A stretch of 64,000 nt of DNA from contig NC_092703.1 of assembly GCF_964275005.1 (NCBI RefSeq), positions 1,725,001-1,789,000 on the forward strand. The letters are read 5' to 3'. The notes under the pieces are model-generated. The model saw only the letters and a program-made list of their open reading frames with translations, was not told where the DNA came from and did no database searches. Position numbers and translations under genes: made by a program. This document shows, piece by piece, positions 23,094 through 35,827 of the stretch (its first letter is position 1; each line of letters opens with the position of its first letter). The DNA comes from Diadema setosum (Eukaryota; Echinodermata; Echinoidea; Diadematoida; Diadematidae).

Positions 23094-24819
23094 TTTCTGT
23101 GCCAGTGTCTTGTTTACTGTGTAAGGATGCGTGTATATATGCACATTCACAATGCAAACATGTTATAGTTAGTGTGGAAATATGCCATCATATGTATATC
23201 TACACGCAGCGGCACTATTACATACGTAACATCCAACAAATATAACGTAAACAGTGTACTACACTCATACGCGCACCCTTACACAATGGCGTCTGTCTGT
23301 GCCGTGCATAATCAAAAGACAGTTCAGAGTTCCTATTCGCATTCGTCAAAACTACTGAAAATCTCAGCTTTCATGATTGATAACTTAATCAGACTTAGGA
23401 TTCTATCCGACGAATGACAGCAACAAATCTCTGACTTTTGGGCTGCTAGCTACTGGGCGACATGCATAACATTACAACCTCTCATACACAGCAACATGTG
23501 GGATTATATTTATGGAACCTTATCTGCAGAAGACACGGACATGCTTATATACCATGCATGTAAATCTAGTGGTAGCGCATACATGTATGTGACATGGGAG
23601 ATAGGGAGCATTTTTAACCCCTCAAGTTAGAGGGCCATAAATCCAAAAAAAAAAAAATAGTCAGCGGTATCTATTTCTGACTTAACTTACCCAATGTATA
23701 GCAATCCACTCCTGTTACCAAAAGGGTAAAAGCTGAGCCAGAAACGGGGCAACAATACACCTGCCGCCTTATCTGTGTCCGATTCGCGCCACGTAACTGA
23801 CTAGATATACTGCAATATCATGAACCTCCGCGACGTAGGGCATGGGGTGAACGTGTTACTAGTATTAGCCGGGTTTTTTTTTTTTTTTTTTTCGGTGATG
23901 TCTGGTGATGTCACACTCCAAATATAACCCCAAGGCAAGGGCTTTTCACCCGCTTAATTCGAATCTTAAACTGGCGGTGTCTTCGTGCGCAGTGCACTCA
24001 CAGAGCAGGTAACTCCTGATCTTTACTGTATTCACTGTTCTCAGATTTCTACAAAGAGCTATGAAAACATAATGGATGTAATCTATCACAACTGAGTTAC
24101 TGCAAATATGCAAAGGGTGTTGTGGAGAAGGAGTTGGAGAAGAGAATTCGGATAATTGTAGACCTGAATCAGGGATATGCAAGTTGGGTTTAGGCCAGGA
24201 AAAAGACAACAGATGAGTGGTTCATCCAAACGACATTGCAAGTGGAATACAGAGATATAAGGAAAGGGAGAATAATTTGAATAATCATGTGCTTTGTTGA
24301 TCCATTTGTCTATTTTATTTCTTTTTTTTAAACGCACTTTGGCTCCTCATTTCAGTCGGACTAGTCCACTAGGCATTTCGGCAATGTTTCATTTTGATTT
24401 ACAAGTTGGACTATAGGCGTACACGTTTACCAATTACTCTACTGACTATTAAACCCTAACGGCCGGGGGGAGGGGGGCTCAGAGCCCCCCCCCCCCCCTC
24501 GACATTCTCGCAAAAAGCTATCACCGCGATGTTTCATGACTTTTTTCTTTCGAGTCTCCCGGAACTTTTGACGCCAAATTCGCGACGCCCGGGCACGCGG
24601 TTCTAAAGTTACGCTTAAATATGTAAATGCATGTCAGACCAAAAAATGCTCAAGGACGTGAATTCTTGTACAATTATTTAAATGCAGACTGTGTCTACAG
24701 TCAAATTTCATAAAAGCATGCCTATTTTGGGGCTTTATTGATTACAATCAATTTATAGCACATTTTCATGTTTGGACGATGACGCAGACAAAGTCTAGCG
24801 AAAAGAAAATTTATTCTTA
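23094..24819. other. No clear gene; GC-rich repeat at 24452-24620
   Basis: A T run at 23875-23892 and a near-palindromic G/C run (24463-24500) stand out. The G/C run begins a CpG-containing segment that looks like part of a dispersed repeat. No spliced frame can be supported. Confidence 0.4.
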
Positions 24820-25184
24820 AAGGGGATGTCTAGTTACTGATCAGTGGGAATCAGTGGGAATGCTGGGGGATGATTGTTCCAATCCTTGTGGGGTTCATTT
24901 AAGAGTACATTATATATCTATTGTTGTGTAGATTATTTGCTTCAGAATGGTCTCATATTCAAGTAATGTGCAGTTCAATGTTTCCAGGTTAGCATGCCTG
25001 TACAGTGACAGGACATTGAACTGCACATTACTTGAATAAGAGACTGTTCTGATACGTCTGAAGCAAATGATTTTCACACAACAATAGATGTATAATGTAC
25101 TCTTAAATGAATCCCACAAGAATTGGAGCAATCATCCCCCAGCATTCCTACTGTTCCCACTGATCAGTTACTAGCCATCCCCTT
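24820..25184. mobile_element. Fold-back MITE, ~160 bp arms
   Basis: The ends are inverted (aaggggatgtctagttactgat against its complement at 25184). The arms pair through 'gaatgctgggggatgattg', 'ttcatttaagagtacattat', 'ctattgttgtgt' and 'ttcaagtaatgtgcagttca'. TTA lies outside both ends (24817-24819 and 25185-25187). The interior is non-coding. It shares the word ttatttgcttcag with the fold-back at 22909-23093. Confidence 0.8.
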
Positions 25185-25187
25185 TTA

Positions 25188-28100
25188 GTCTATATGCACA
25201 CCTTGTGTAATGTTGACTAGGTCAAATTTAGGTGTTTGTCGCCAATAACACCATCCACGACCAATGGCCACGGATTCGACAAATGAAAATATCGTATCAG
25301 AGACTCATCGTTTTTGGAGAGTATTGTAAAAAAGATAAAAAGTGAGTGGATCTTGAGACTATTATGTCTTATTAAGCTGAATTTGTGCACACTTTATTAA
25401 CACATTCCTTTGATGATTATTGCCAACTTTCAAAGCAGTAGTTTCATCCCTTCTAAAGTTGTTGGAGTTGAAAGTGATGAGCTTGGACAGGGTTTTTAAA
25501 AAAATGAAAAGAATACTCTTCGCGAAACACCTAATCACACTATTCTACTAAAAAAATGTTCCTGAAAAAAATGTTAAGAACCCAGCTTCCTTTTCGTTTT
25601 ATGATCCCAAACTTTGATATAATGTAGAAGAAGGATAGCTCTTTCAGAATATATGAAAAACTAAAGACTGACTCGGTTGATCCTTTTAACTTTTTTTGAG
25701 TCCTCACGTAAAATCAAGGGGTGCGACTTTTTGTTTATTTGTGATGCACGGTCACATAGCGTATATAGCTGTTTGTATATCAAAGTTAATGCAATATTAT
25801 TTGGAGTTTTGTCAATATTGCTTGCCCCGGGTCTTCCCACCACCCACCCTCCCCCCCCCCCCATCCCCCGATGAAAGCTGCACTTTTATAGGACCTATAG
25901 GCTTGGGAGAAATACGTTGTTGAGGGGGTGGGCTTGGGGCATGGTTCATAGTGAAAGCAAGGGCGTCAATAGGGCGGGGATGTGCAAGGCGTGATCGATG
26001 AGTTTATAGTACATGACTTGTAATCAAATTGTCTTTTACCTAATTTGGTCCCCGCCCAAAGGGGCAGACCCTGTATCTGCAAACCTGAGAGTACATTCCC
26101 GAATGAATGATATGCGTTGTATCTACTGAGAGAATTTCTGACTTTGTAAACCTACTGGGCCCACTTATGGCCCCAAGTGGGGAATGATGTCCATTATTTT
26201 ACACACAAAGGCGTATTATTCTATCTCTGTTGTCATTTGTAAAAGCTGGTAAGTATGGTGAACATCTGATCACGTATTTTTCAGAAGAAGACGAAATTGT
26301 GATAATTGGGACCCAATGGGAACTTGGGCCGGAGAAGGAGGGAGTATAATGTCCCTTTTAACGAATGAAGAGTTTTATCGGAGCAGGGAGGTGGGATCAC
26401 TCTCCCTGATTGGAAAGTGAAGTCTAACGTTTATCGCATAATTGAGCTAACTTGTAATGGTTAAGTGAGATATCTGCGATTAAATCTGCTTAAAATCAAA
26501 AAAAAAATGATAAGAAATTACAGGATATCGTTTTATCATACTTCAAGAATATTCCTTGTTATGCAACTATCAATCACAAGTTAGGTATCATTCTAAAGTT
26601 TAAATTTGATATCTTTTCAGAGACTTGCACTAAAAATAAAAAAAATGACGCTTTAGTTATTTTACTTTCAAACTCTTGAAGTCAAGCTCTTGTCACCCTT
26701 TATATAAGGATACGCTACCTGCGAAGTTTAGTGAAAAGAGCAGTTGATTGATCAATCGTTTGATTACTCTTTTTCCACAACAGGTGCAATTTCAGTTAGC
26801 ATTTCAAAACTTGAAAGGAAACTGGTATATATACGAAGTCTGAGCCTATCAGTGATATTTAAGTATCAAGTAGGCATAAAGTTTGATGCGAGGGCCAGTG
26901 CTTTTAGGTCTTTACGTATAGCAATAAGTTTGAGTGATGATCACTCAACGTCTCACCTCTTTTGAACTGACAGTCATTTCCGCGAGACAGAATCATTCAG
27001 ACTAAGCGCTTGCGTTTATGTTAGTGTGGCAAACTCAAACAAAATGTCACGTTTACATCACTACTCTTTTGTGAGACACTTAAAAACATTCCAATAAATG
27101 TTACAGAGCATAATTCTAAGAATAATGCAAAATTTATTTCATGAAAATTGATTTTGAAATGCCTGAGTTATCCAAAACTGAAGTAAAACAAAACGATTTT
27201 AAGGAAAAAAAATTGTGTCCCACCTTTAAAAAAAAAACAAAAAAAAAACTTTTTTTGGATATCTCAGTCATTTCAAAACCAATTTCCATCAACACTTCTC
27301 GTAGAAATATATGCTATTTCATATTGCATAAGATCTTTCTCATCATATAAAAGGAAAAGCCATCACTCAGTATAAAAAAAGCTGGAAACCTCAAGCCACA
27401 TCTCAATCGAAACTACCAACCATTTAAAGCAGAGGGATCACAGGCAGAGACAGGGGTTCGATGTACTCCACCAACCCTGCCTCCCATTCCACATTATTTC
27501 CTCTCTAGTTTTCATTCTGTTCCTTTCTTAATGAGGTGCGTACATCATGGACGGCACGACTTGCCTTAAACTCGCCACTTTCTACTGTACAGAGAGTTAG
27601 GACCAGCCCCTATTGAATGGAAGTATAATAGATCACCGTGGGACCTATTAATCACTTACGTTACACATTTTGATGTTTCCTTCTAGAAAAAGAAAATGCT
27701 TGGAAACATCCCTCTAAGGCTGACAATAGTTTGAAAACATCCACATAGAAACTGAAAATGGGTAAATTGTTCACACTGTCATCAAGTAAGCAGAGCGCTT
27801 TTCACAGTCCAGAACTCTCGATTGAGATAATGTGTATAAGTGGCGAAACTCTTCTCATTTTCATCGTGCCAAACCATACATGGCAGCCTCAGACTCTCAT
27901 TATTCGCACCATGCTTACTGAGTGTTGAAACTTCCCCACGAACGCTACCTACAGAATTAGTTTGCAGTGCTTCCGTGAAGGGTGAACCTACATTTTATCA
28001 AATCGCAGTGCTATCGAAATCGTTTGTTCAAGCACCGTTCTCAGACACATCCTCCAGCTCTGCTATTGAAACTAAGGGCGTATCTCCAAACAATAATTGT

Positions 28101-28192
28101 GCATTGACTGACCTACTAATAATCAAACTGAATCTTATGCTTTTAACCTAATCTATCATTTCGACGAAATTTTTCACGTCTAGGATAATACA
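25188..28192. other. Intergenic, no gene supported
   Basis: Contains a C run at 25848-25862 and the second copy of the dispersed repeat at 27256-27425. Frames open upstream of the Ig receptor (27840-28151) have no ATG start or domain. The receptor promoter should lie in the last few hundred bases, but no clear TATA box can be assigned. Confidence 0.4.
27256..27425 (+). repeat. Dispersed repeat, copy 2
   Basis: Divergent direct copy of 20449-20612. Confidence 0.6.
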
Positions 28193-30199
28193 ATGGGATT
28201 TTCCGAACAAATATTGGCTTTTGTGTTTACTGCAATCTGCCTGAGAGGTAACAACAGCTTTGAATTCATTCTACAGCCTACCAGCGTGACGGCAAAAGAA
28301 GGCGATTCCGCTAGCTTCAGCTGCACTTTGCTTCTTGACAGTCAATTTACTTCTGAATCAGTGTCTTGGGAGAATGGGCAAACTCGAAGGATTTTTAATT
28401 CGAATACGGTGACAATCACGCACGGTATTTCTGACGGTGTAATAACATCTACACTTCAGTTTGGAGTTGTCAACCGGGCACTGGACAATAAGTACAGATG
28501 TGTATTTCGCGTTACAGACCCCAGTGCACCTTTTGCCATATCTGTGTTTGGTAGACTAGAAGTGCAATTCTTCATGAGTGAGGAAGAACTCATATGTTCC
28601 GGACCAAATAGTCTCCGTCTTCGGCAAAGTGAGACAATCACCGTTGAATGCCGGGGGCCATCATGCAAGCCCGAGGTTGATTACGAATGGATTGAAAGTG
28701 CGGCACATTCGGCAGTCATTCCTACCACAGAACTAGAAACAAATAGCTACTTGGAAGCTCAGCAGGTTGTTCAGCGTTCCCTACATGGAAAATCATTCGT
28801 TTGTGTGGCAACGAGCTCGGCATTTCCAGGCCGAAGTGTCAATTGCTCGATAGGGCCATTTCAGGTCTTTCATTCACCTGTGGTGGAAATCACTCCGAAT
28901 CAAATTGAGCTTGCTCCACCACTGACAGCTGAGGTCACCCTATATTGTCGTGCTGAAGGATTTCCAGAAGTTGAGAGGGTCTCGTGGTCATGCGGACCAA
29001 ATCATGGTCTCATCTGCAACTCTGACTCTTCCATCCTCACCATTATCCTGACCAATACAACGACTGATTTTACGATAAGCGTCACTTGTGAAGCGTCCAA
29101 CATCGCCGGGTCATCAACAAACATGTCAGTAATTTTTATCAATCACGCCAACAGGTCTACTGTTTCTGACTGCAAATACAATACAGCTATCATGTCAGAC
29201 ACTAACAGAAACCTGAGGCTTCAATTAGAAAACAATCAGCAAACCAGAGTCCTCAAATGTTACATCATAATCGATGCTCTCAAGGACGCCGTTTTTCGTT
29301 GGTACCACAATGGTCGTATAATCAGAGAAAATCGAGGGGAGCATGAATTTTTGCAGCTGCAGGATGGACCAAAGCTACTGGTTGCTCAAGATGTTATGGA
29401 AATAATAGATAATGGTATTTTGACTTGCGAAACCATCACTCCATTGTATGAAAGAGTTTCGTGCAGGTTTCTAAATAATCTAGGGCCAGCTGGTGATCCA
29501 TGTGCAAATGCGTCCACAGAATGCACTACCGATGAGTACAAAGAAAGAGCGCCATCACCGATAAACTCTGATGTGACAACCACACTAATATCTACCAGGG
29601 GAGTCACTGGCGGGTATTCAATAGGCTCATGGGACCTGTACTGGATGATTATTATTTCTATCTTAGTAGGATTTGCGTTAGTAGTCTGCGCTGTAATTGT
29701 CTGTTTTGTCTCACGAAGGTTTGTCCGTCGTTCCGATGGTCAACAACGTTCAGGAGAAATGACACAAGTCTTACCAATGTCGCCTCTTCGCATGATTACC
29801 AATGGTTCCCAAGGCGACGCGGGGACCGATCCTTTTTACGAGATTCCGCAACAAAGTACTGCTGATTTTAGTAGTGGACCTGGACTGGCTTCGTGCAGTC
29901 TCCCTCAGATTCCCTTCGATCACAGAGCGGGGAAGATGGGCACCCATTCCTTTCAGGAACATGCTTATGATACGTCCAGCATCCTTTTCCAGAATTATGA
30001 GAATGAAAAAAATACATCCGAGGACTCCAGGCAGTATGCAAATCATCGAGTTATTCAGTCCACCAAAGGAAACAAGAGCAGTTCATACGTCATGTCCAAG
30101 ATAGCAAAGGCGAATACGTTTGATACTGTGCATGATGACGCCATCGAGTCTTCACCTGCCTCCTCGTGCGGCGGGCTTCAGCATACATATTATATCTAA
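28193..30199 (+). CDS. Intronless four-Ig transmembrane receptor, 668 residues
   Basis: One uninterrupted frame from ATG to TAA. Residues 1-22 form a signal peptide (ILAFVFTAICL core). Four Ig domains follow, each with a Cys-Trp-Cys core: C44/W59/C103 (V-like), C153/W166/C204, C252/W265/C299 and C356/W370/C412. After a Ser/Thr-rich stalk, residues about 482-505 are a membrane segment followed by a basic stop-transfer (SRRFVRRS). The ~160-residue tail has tyrosines in YEIP (549), YDTS (592), YENE (602), YANH (615) and YVMS (632), and ends YYI. YENE and YANH fit the YxN consensus bound by Grb2-type SH2 domains. It is likely a cell-surface adhesion or recognition receptor that signals through tyrosine phosphorylation (inference). 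No orthologue can be named. The lack of introns across four Ig domains is unusual. Confidence 0.9.
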   Translation: MGFSEQILAFVFTAICLRGNNSFEFILQPTSVTAKEGDSASFSCTLLLDSQFTSESVSWENGQTRRIFNSNTVTITHGISDGVITSTLQFGVVNRALDNKYRCVFRVTDPSAPFAISVFGRLEVQFFMSEEELICSGPNSLRLRQSETITVECRGPSCKPEVDYEWIESAAHSAVIPTTELETNSYLEAQQVVQRSLHGKSFVCVATSSAFPGRSVNCSIGPFQVFHSPVVEITPNQIELAPPLTAEVTLYCRAEGFPEVERVSWSCGPNHGLICNSDSSILTIILTNTTTDFTISVTCEASNIAGSSTNMSVIFINHANRSTVSDCKYNTAIMSDTNRNLRLQLENNQQTRVLKCYIIIDALKDAVFRWYHNGRIIRENRGEHEFLQLQDGPKLLVAQDVMEIIDNGILTCETITPLYERVSCRFLNNLGPAGDPCANASTECTTDEYKERAPSPINSDVTTTLISTRGVTGGYSIGSWDLYWMIIISILVGFALVVCAVIVCFVSRRFVRRSDGQQRSGEMTQVLPMSPLRMITNGSQGDAGTDPFYEIPQQSTADFSSGPGLASCSLPQIPFDHRAGKMGTHSFQEHAYDTSSILFQNYENEKNTSEDSRQYANHRVIQSTKGNKSSSYVMSKIAKANTFDTVHDDAIESSPASSCGGLQHTYYI

Positions 30200-30291
30200 A
30201 ATCGTGTATTTAAGCAACGACAAAAGTATTATGTGGTTGAAAACACACACGCACACATACTCACTCACAAACGGATAAACTAATCAAGGGC

Positions 30292-30470
30292 AGTGTGATC
30301 TCGTCATAACGAACATGGTTCTTCCGAAATTCCGGTTGCAACGAAATAAAAATTCAGGCCGCAACCTTATCTGCGTTGTATTTTTCTATTCTTTAATATT
30401 ATGGCGAAATTTCGACATACCGCAATAGAGCTGCAGGTCCCGAGGACTTCGTTATATCGAGAGTCCACTG
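30292..30470. mobile_element. Tigger-like MITE in the receptor 3' flank
   Basis: The left end CAGTGTGATCTCGTCATAAC and the right end, on the minus strand, CAGTGGACTCTCGATATAAC are inverted repeats. They resemble the CAGT...CTCGTTATAACGA ends of pogo/Tigger elements. TA follows the right end only. At 179 bp it is non-autonomous. It contains AATAAA at 30345-30350. Confidence 0.7.
30345..30350 (+). promoter_or_regulatory. Candidate poly(A) signal of the Ig receptor
   Basis: AATAAA about 146 bases after the receptor stop codon, the first such hexamer downstream. It lies inside the Tigger-like MITE. Confidence 0.45.
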
Positions 30471-32097
30471 TACCCAACACTCATGAAATGAATCAAAACA
30501 TTCTTATTCCTGCGTCGTCGACTACATATAAACCAGTGCATAACGTATAGGAAATTTATAATATGTTTTCTTAAGCACAAGCAGTGACAAAGGGGGAGGA
30601 GGGAAAGGATGTTTCACTTTCCTGTTCCTTATCTTACCCTGTAGTAAAGAGGAAAGGGATTGTGTTGCTCTTACTCTAGTCTGCATTAAAAGTGTTTTGG
30701 TTATGTAGTTAAATATCAACTATTTTACATGTTTTGGTTATTTTGTACATTAGATAGATGATATTGTTACATTCATTGATTTATGCAAATATCAATTTCA
30801 ACAGAGAAAATCAGTATATGTATATCATGTATGTGCAAATCTCATAGCAGATTATACTTACAAATGTTCAATGTCTGCACTTTTGAAAGTGCTTTGAGCT
30901 TTATGTGAAGAGCGTATCAATAATCACTTGACATGACGTACATTACATTGTACAAGTTATACATACACGCTTTATAAATCTAATTTTAAACTTCCCCATT
31001 AAGGAAGTGAAATGCTGATTTCATGGGAAAGCATGACAACGGAGAAGATAGCATTGTGTATGAGAAAGTCTCCTCATCAAAGAAAGCGAAAGCGATTTTA
31101 TGAGGGTGATTTTTATATCTTGATGAGAATAGGACCTAAGTGTATATCTAAGAACTGTAAAGAGAAGAGGAGCACTTAAGAATATTGTCATGACCTTTAG
31201 ACAAAATGGAAGTTCATATCGATGGGACATTAATTAGACATGTTTTCTCGCATTTCGTAGTTTAGGAAACATAGTTTCGAAACAAATACCATGAATATAG
31301 GGAAAGCACCTGTTATGAACAAGGCATAATTCATCATCTGCAAATAGCAAGTTGTCAAGCAGCCAGGTTAAGCAGCAGTGATTTTGTTACAAGCAATGAA
31401 GATCACATTGGATCGTGTGACTATATTATAGATACCATTATAGTACCATGCATTCTTTCCTTTCATCCTTTCCATTTTCAACAGAGCGATCTCTTCCTTC
31501 TCCTTCCGAAGGAAGTCACTTCAAACCCGCAAACTTCATTGCATTGCTACAAGTGCCAAAGCAAGTTTTGGCCTGCTGTTCGTGTGATACATCGCTTCGC
31601 CTTATGTCTCATTATCGCCGCACTAAAAAAAAAAAAAAAAAAGAGTTGTGCTCCTTGCAATCACTTAATATGTTTAATTTGTTCTTTGTATGCATGATGG
31701 TGCAGAAATATACATCGAATCGATCCAACTATTTACATTAAAGAGATGAATATCACCTTTAATGAGATAATTTTGAATGAAAGCGTAATCCAATTTTCAT
31801 GTTATTTCAAATGGAAATTGCATTCCGTATAGACATCATAAACTGTCCTTTATCAAGTCCATGTGAATCTAAATGAAAGTGTTGTTATTGTCATTATTAT
31901 GAATGATGGCACATCAGCTTTTTTTTTTATTAAAGCAGAAATTTATAGAGAATCTAAAAATATGACAAGTTTGATATCAACGGAAAGCTAAGGAGCTAGT
32001 TAACAAAACTGGATATCTTTTAGACGATGTAACTTTACCCCCAAACTGTTTTTGAGATTGAAAAACACCCAATTTCCATGACCACGTAGCTCCGTTC
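30471..32097. other. Intergenic, no gene supported
   Basis: AT-rich DNA with an A run at 31626-31642. No spliced or domain-bearing frame is seen. Confidence 0.4.
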
Positions 32098-33484
32098 GCT
32101 ACAAGAAACATCGGATTTGAGCGACGTCACCTAATGTGTATGAGCTGATTTGCCGTACGTCTATATGAGACCCGCTCTGGCAAAACCCGAAACTTCTCGG
32201 CAAATGTGATTTCGCGCTACAGCCCGAAAAAGGTCAAAAAATGACCTACCTCAAGGACCAAATTGACATTTTGGTATCACGTTGTAGGGGAAATTTTCTA
32301 GTTTCTGACTGATATCAACAACATTTCAAAATACAACCTACAAAATGTGGAATTTTGAAGAGAAAAGTGGGATGTCAATCTCAAATGTTGGCCAAAATCT
32401 TACGTCTAAAGACCAAATCGCCTTCGCTTACGGCGAAAATGACTGTTCTTTTGGCGATCGTGTCTTAGATATTCTGCGTTGAACCCTGACACATTTGGTA
32501 CCTACAGAAAGCTCTACCTCTGCTTATTCCAAGTATGGTCATGGCATGATGTCATGCTACTCACTTTCATTCATAAATTCGTCTGAAACATCGCGTAAAC
32601 AGCCTTGTTGCTTACCAAGACAAGTGATCCAAATACGTGTTCACGATTGGTCAACTGCGCCGAGGACCACCTTGTTTACAAGCAACCTACGTGTTATACT
32701 ATGGGGATCGCTGCAGCAGCGATGCATGCTTGCAGTGTATCGTGACTGCTGCTCAGCACGGAAATGTTGCAGTTTCCCGCTTTGTTAGAGTGGGTTTTTT
32801 TTAGCAAGTTGAGGTAGAAATTAGAATTTAAACCAACACACAAGAGAAAAAGAAGGTCACATTTATCTAACAAACCTTCATCATGCCATTTCGAAGAAGA
32901 ATCAAGCTGAAATCACGGCATCAAGGAATACCTCTTCACTGCCGATTCTGCTGGTACTGTTGTGCGTACACCTGATCACGGCAATCGCGAATCTTGAGCT
33001 GATTACGGTAGGTTTTGTGCTTTTCAAACGTCGTATTTCCGTAAATTTATGGGTGTAAAAATGATTTCCAATCAATTACAGCCCTTTGACTTAGTTATCA
33101 TCCTTCATGAGTATGTATACCTCAGCTATACGCAATTCCCCCACAATGATCGATTTGTTGTGTCAATAATAACAGCAAATTGTTGCTGTACGAAGGAACA
33201 GCTGATCACGGCAATCGTGAATCTTGAGCTGACGATAGGTTTTGTGCTTTTAAAACTTCGTTTTCCGTAAATCTATGGGTGTAAAATATGATTCCAATGA
33301 ACACAAACAAACAAACAATTTCACGACGTGAATATATAGTTTTGGCGGACGATTTATTCTAGATTGACAACAAATTACACACCAATTTCCTGAAAAGTGC
33401 GCACAGTTTGCCTATAGATACGTAAATCCCACTGGGTTGCATACACACGTGGTGACGTCACAGATTTGGCACTTTTCGTAGCCG
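32098..33484. mobile_element. Decayed inverted-repeat element with internal 95 bp direct repeat
   Basis: The left segment 32098-32142 (gctacaagaaacatcggatt, then gacgtcacc) matches the complement of 33437-33484 (gctacgaaaagtgccaaatc, then gacgtcacc) with substitutions. Inside, 32972-33072 and 33202-33297 are direct copies starting ctgatcacggcaatcg and ending tatgggtgtaaaa. The block is more GC-rich than its surroundings. No coding frame is convincing. The ends are approximate. Confidence 0.45.
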
Positions 33485-34529
33485 CATCGAACTTTTTCCA
33501 GTGCTCAAATTTGGTAAAAAAATAAAGATTCTTATATTCAAAGCAGAGACAACTTTATTGCATGATTTATTTTAGAAATTAATCAAAATAACATTAAATG
33601 ATGGAAAACAGTCAATTTATATGATATTATTTCCTATAAATTTCTTCTTTAAGATGATAGGCGTAGTGTAAGTTATCACAGTCAAGTTATACCCTAGATG
33701 TGGATGCAGTTTTGAGTTTACATGAAAAGGGCAGTACGGGAGCGTCTATAATATATTATGCATTCGTATCTATTATGTTCCTAAACAAAGCTATTAACCG
33801 AGATATCGCATCTTACGCGGTTTCTCTTTGTTCTTCTTTTATTTCTTGTGCTTTCATTGGTGGTTCCTTTTGTACCCTTCGAAAATGTCATTTCCATCGA
33901 CGTACACTATGCCAGTGTTTGCAGAATAATATAGAAATCTATAACTGTACGTGTGTTGGTGTATGTTTACGGATGGTACCCAAGGAAACAGTTATTTATT
34001 TATTCATTTATTTATTTATTTATTTATTCACAACATCTTTTAACAGGGACATTCCGTTCAGTTCTGCTGACAACCAGCAGACGTGCTTTTCAAGGAAGCT
34101 CTGTATACAATAATACAATGCATACATAAACTTTCAGGTAAAAACAAACAATAGGTGACCTACACAAAAACAAACAAGCAAACTAATATATACAGTATTT
34201 ACCAGTACATTCACAAAGGGTACTAGAGGGGTACCAGTATATTATTTGGTACATATATCAACTCAACTCAATGTATAATCAAATGAGCAAAAAACAAACA
34301 AACATTATTTTCTACCATGCTTCACAACCTAAGATCAATATAGTATGTAGCAATGGTCGGCAGTGTTTCTTGAAAAGAGGCAATGAACTCAGCGTCTGGA
34401 CGGGAAGGGGTAACTTATTGTAACTAAGTTTATTGTATACTTAAACACTTATGAAGATACTCTGACTGAATAAAACTTTAAGAGAGCTAAAGATTATCAA
34501 TTTGTTGTGTGCGTTCCAGGAATTGTATC
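33485..34529. other. No gene; (TTTA)n tract
   Basis: A (TTTA)n tract at 33992-34028 abuts sequence resembling a retroposon tail. The open frame at 33700-34113 runs into that tract and is not supported as a gene. Confidence 0.35.
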
Positions 34530-34608
34530 ATTTACTGTAATGCCGATAATTTTGTGATCTGATTTTTACTTCGTTTTATCGAAATTTCGTTGTAACGGGA
34601 GTGCACTG
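34530..34608. mobile_element. Solo end of a Tigger-like element
   Basis: Read on the minus strand it begins CAGTGCACTCCCGTTACAAC, with TA just outside (34609-34610). A related, oppositely oriented segment lacking the outer end lies at 35206-35250, sharing gataaaacgaagtaaaa and caaaattatc. Confidence 0.5.
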
Positions 34609-34665
34609 TACCTCTTGTCGAACAGAAAGTGTCATGGTAGTTTGTGCTCACCACACACTGAGCTT

Positions 34666-35011
34666 CCCTGCTGGAAAAAAAAACAAAATAAAACAAAACA
34701 TAGTGTCCACAGTGCGAGAAACACAGTGTGAACACAATGTGAAGACAATGTGAACACATTGTGAACACATTATGGAAGATCTTCACACTGTTAAATTCGA
34801 GCGTTTTAACTGTGTGAACACATTGTGAATCATCAATTCACAGTGTGACACGCACAGAACATTACCATGTGAACACTAGCTGAAAACCAACCCACAGTGT
34901 GAAATCATATCCACTTTGTTAAATTCGAGCGTTTTCACATAGTGGACTATACAGTGTATGAACACACTCGGCTGTGGGACACTGTGTTCTTAGTTCTGTG
35001 TTCCAGTAGGG
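34666..35011. mobile_element. MITE with CCCTGCTGGAA ends
   Basis: CCCTGCTGGAA at 34666 is inverted as TTCCAGTAGGG ending at 35011. The interior repeats 'gtgaacacattgtgaa' and 'cacagtgtga' words, and twice the phrase gttaaattcgagcgtttt. It has no coding capacity. No clear target-site duplication is visible. Confidence 0.6.
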
Positions 35012-35780
35012 TGGTGACAACAACAGTTCCTAACCTTGAAAGGCAACACATGTCGTTGAAAGCGGAGTATGACATGCAGGAAATATGCCTTTGAAATGGA
35101 CTTCTCCTGTCGCGGTTAGTTTTGTCTTTGGTTGTTTGTTTTGTTTTGTTGGTAGTACGAGATTATGTTAACAATACATGGAAATACATGGAGATAATTA
35201 AATTTTGGATAAAACGAAGTAAAATTCGGTACCAAAATTATCATATTCATCTTTAATTTGTTCGGCTATGACAAAATTTCGCTTTAACCAACGGAAAATA
35301 TTTCACTAGACGCGACGTAAAGTAAAAAGCAGGTACATAAATCACTGAAAGGACACCATGATATCCCTACAGACAACCCACCAGTCGAGTCCCTATAGGA
35401 CATGCACATGATCTGACATAAGAACGGGTGTGCTTATATCATTCTAAAGATTCCCCTTGAAGTTTTGCCAATTATTAGATATCTAGGTGTATTGAAGAAA
35501 ATCATTCTTCTTGTCATCGACATCGAGAAATTCGGAAGATGTCAAAATATCTTTGTGATGAATACAGACAGCGCATAAATTAGACCCTATATTTTATACA
35601 AATCTTTATGATGACCAAACCATGAACACGATGAGATTATTGTTATCAATAATATGATGGGGAGATATTTCTAAATCTTATTTTCTTACTTATTTAATAA
35701 TCATCACAATCACATCACTGATGTGTGCTCTTTGTAAATTTATAGATAGATACAATGTATATGCATACATACATACATGC

Positions 35781-35827
35781 ATACACACACACACACACAC
35801 ACACGCACACACACACACACACACACA
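35781..35827. repeat. (CA)n microsatellite
   Basis: CA tract with one G substitution. Confidence 0.9.

Noticed and set aside
27840..28151. Open frame just upstream of the Ig receptor
   Set aside because: It has no ATG start (begins GTG), no domain, and is separated from the receptor by stops; probably 5' flank or UTR.
32495..32788. Plus-strand open frame in the decayed inverted-repeat element
   Set aside because: No ATG-supported start with coding features and no recognised motif; it lies within repeat-like DNA.
33700..34113. 137-codon open frame
   Set aside because: It passes through a (TTTA)n tract giving YLFI repeats, with no domain or supporting splice signals.
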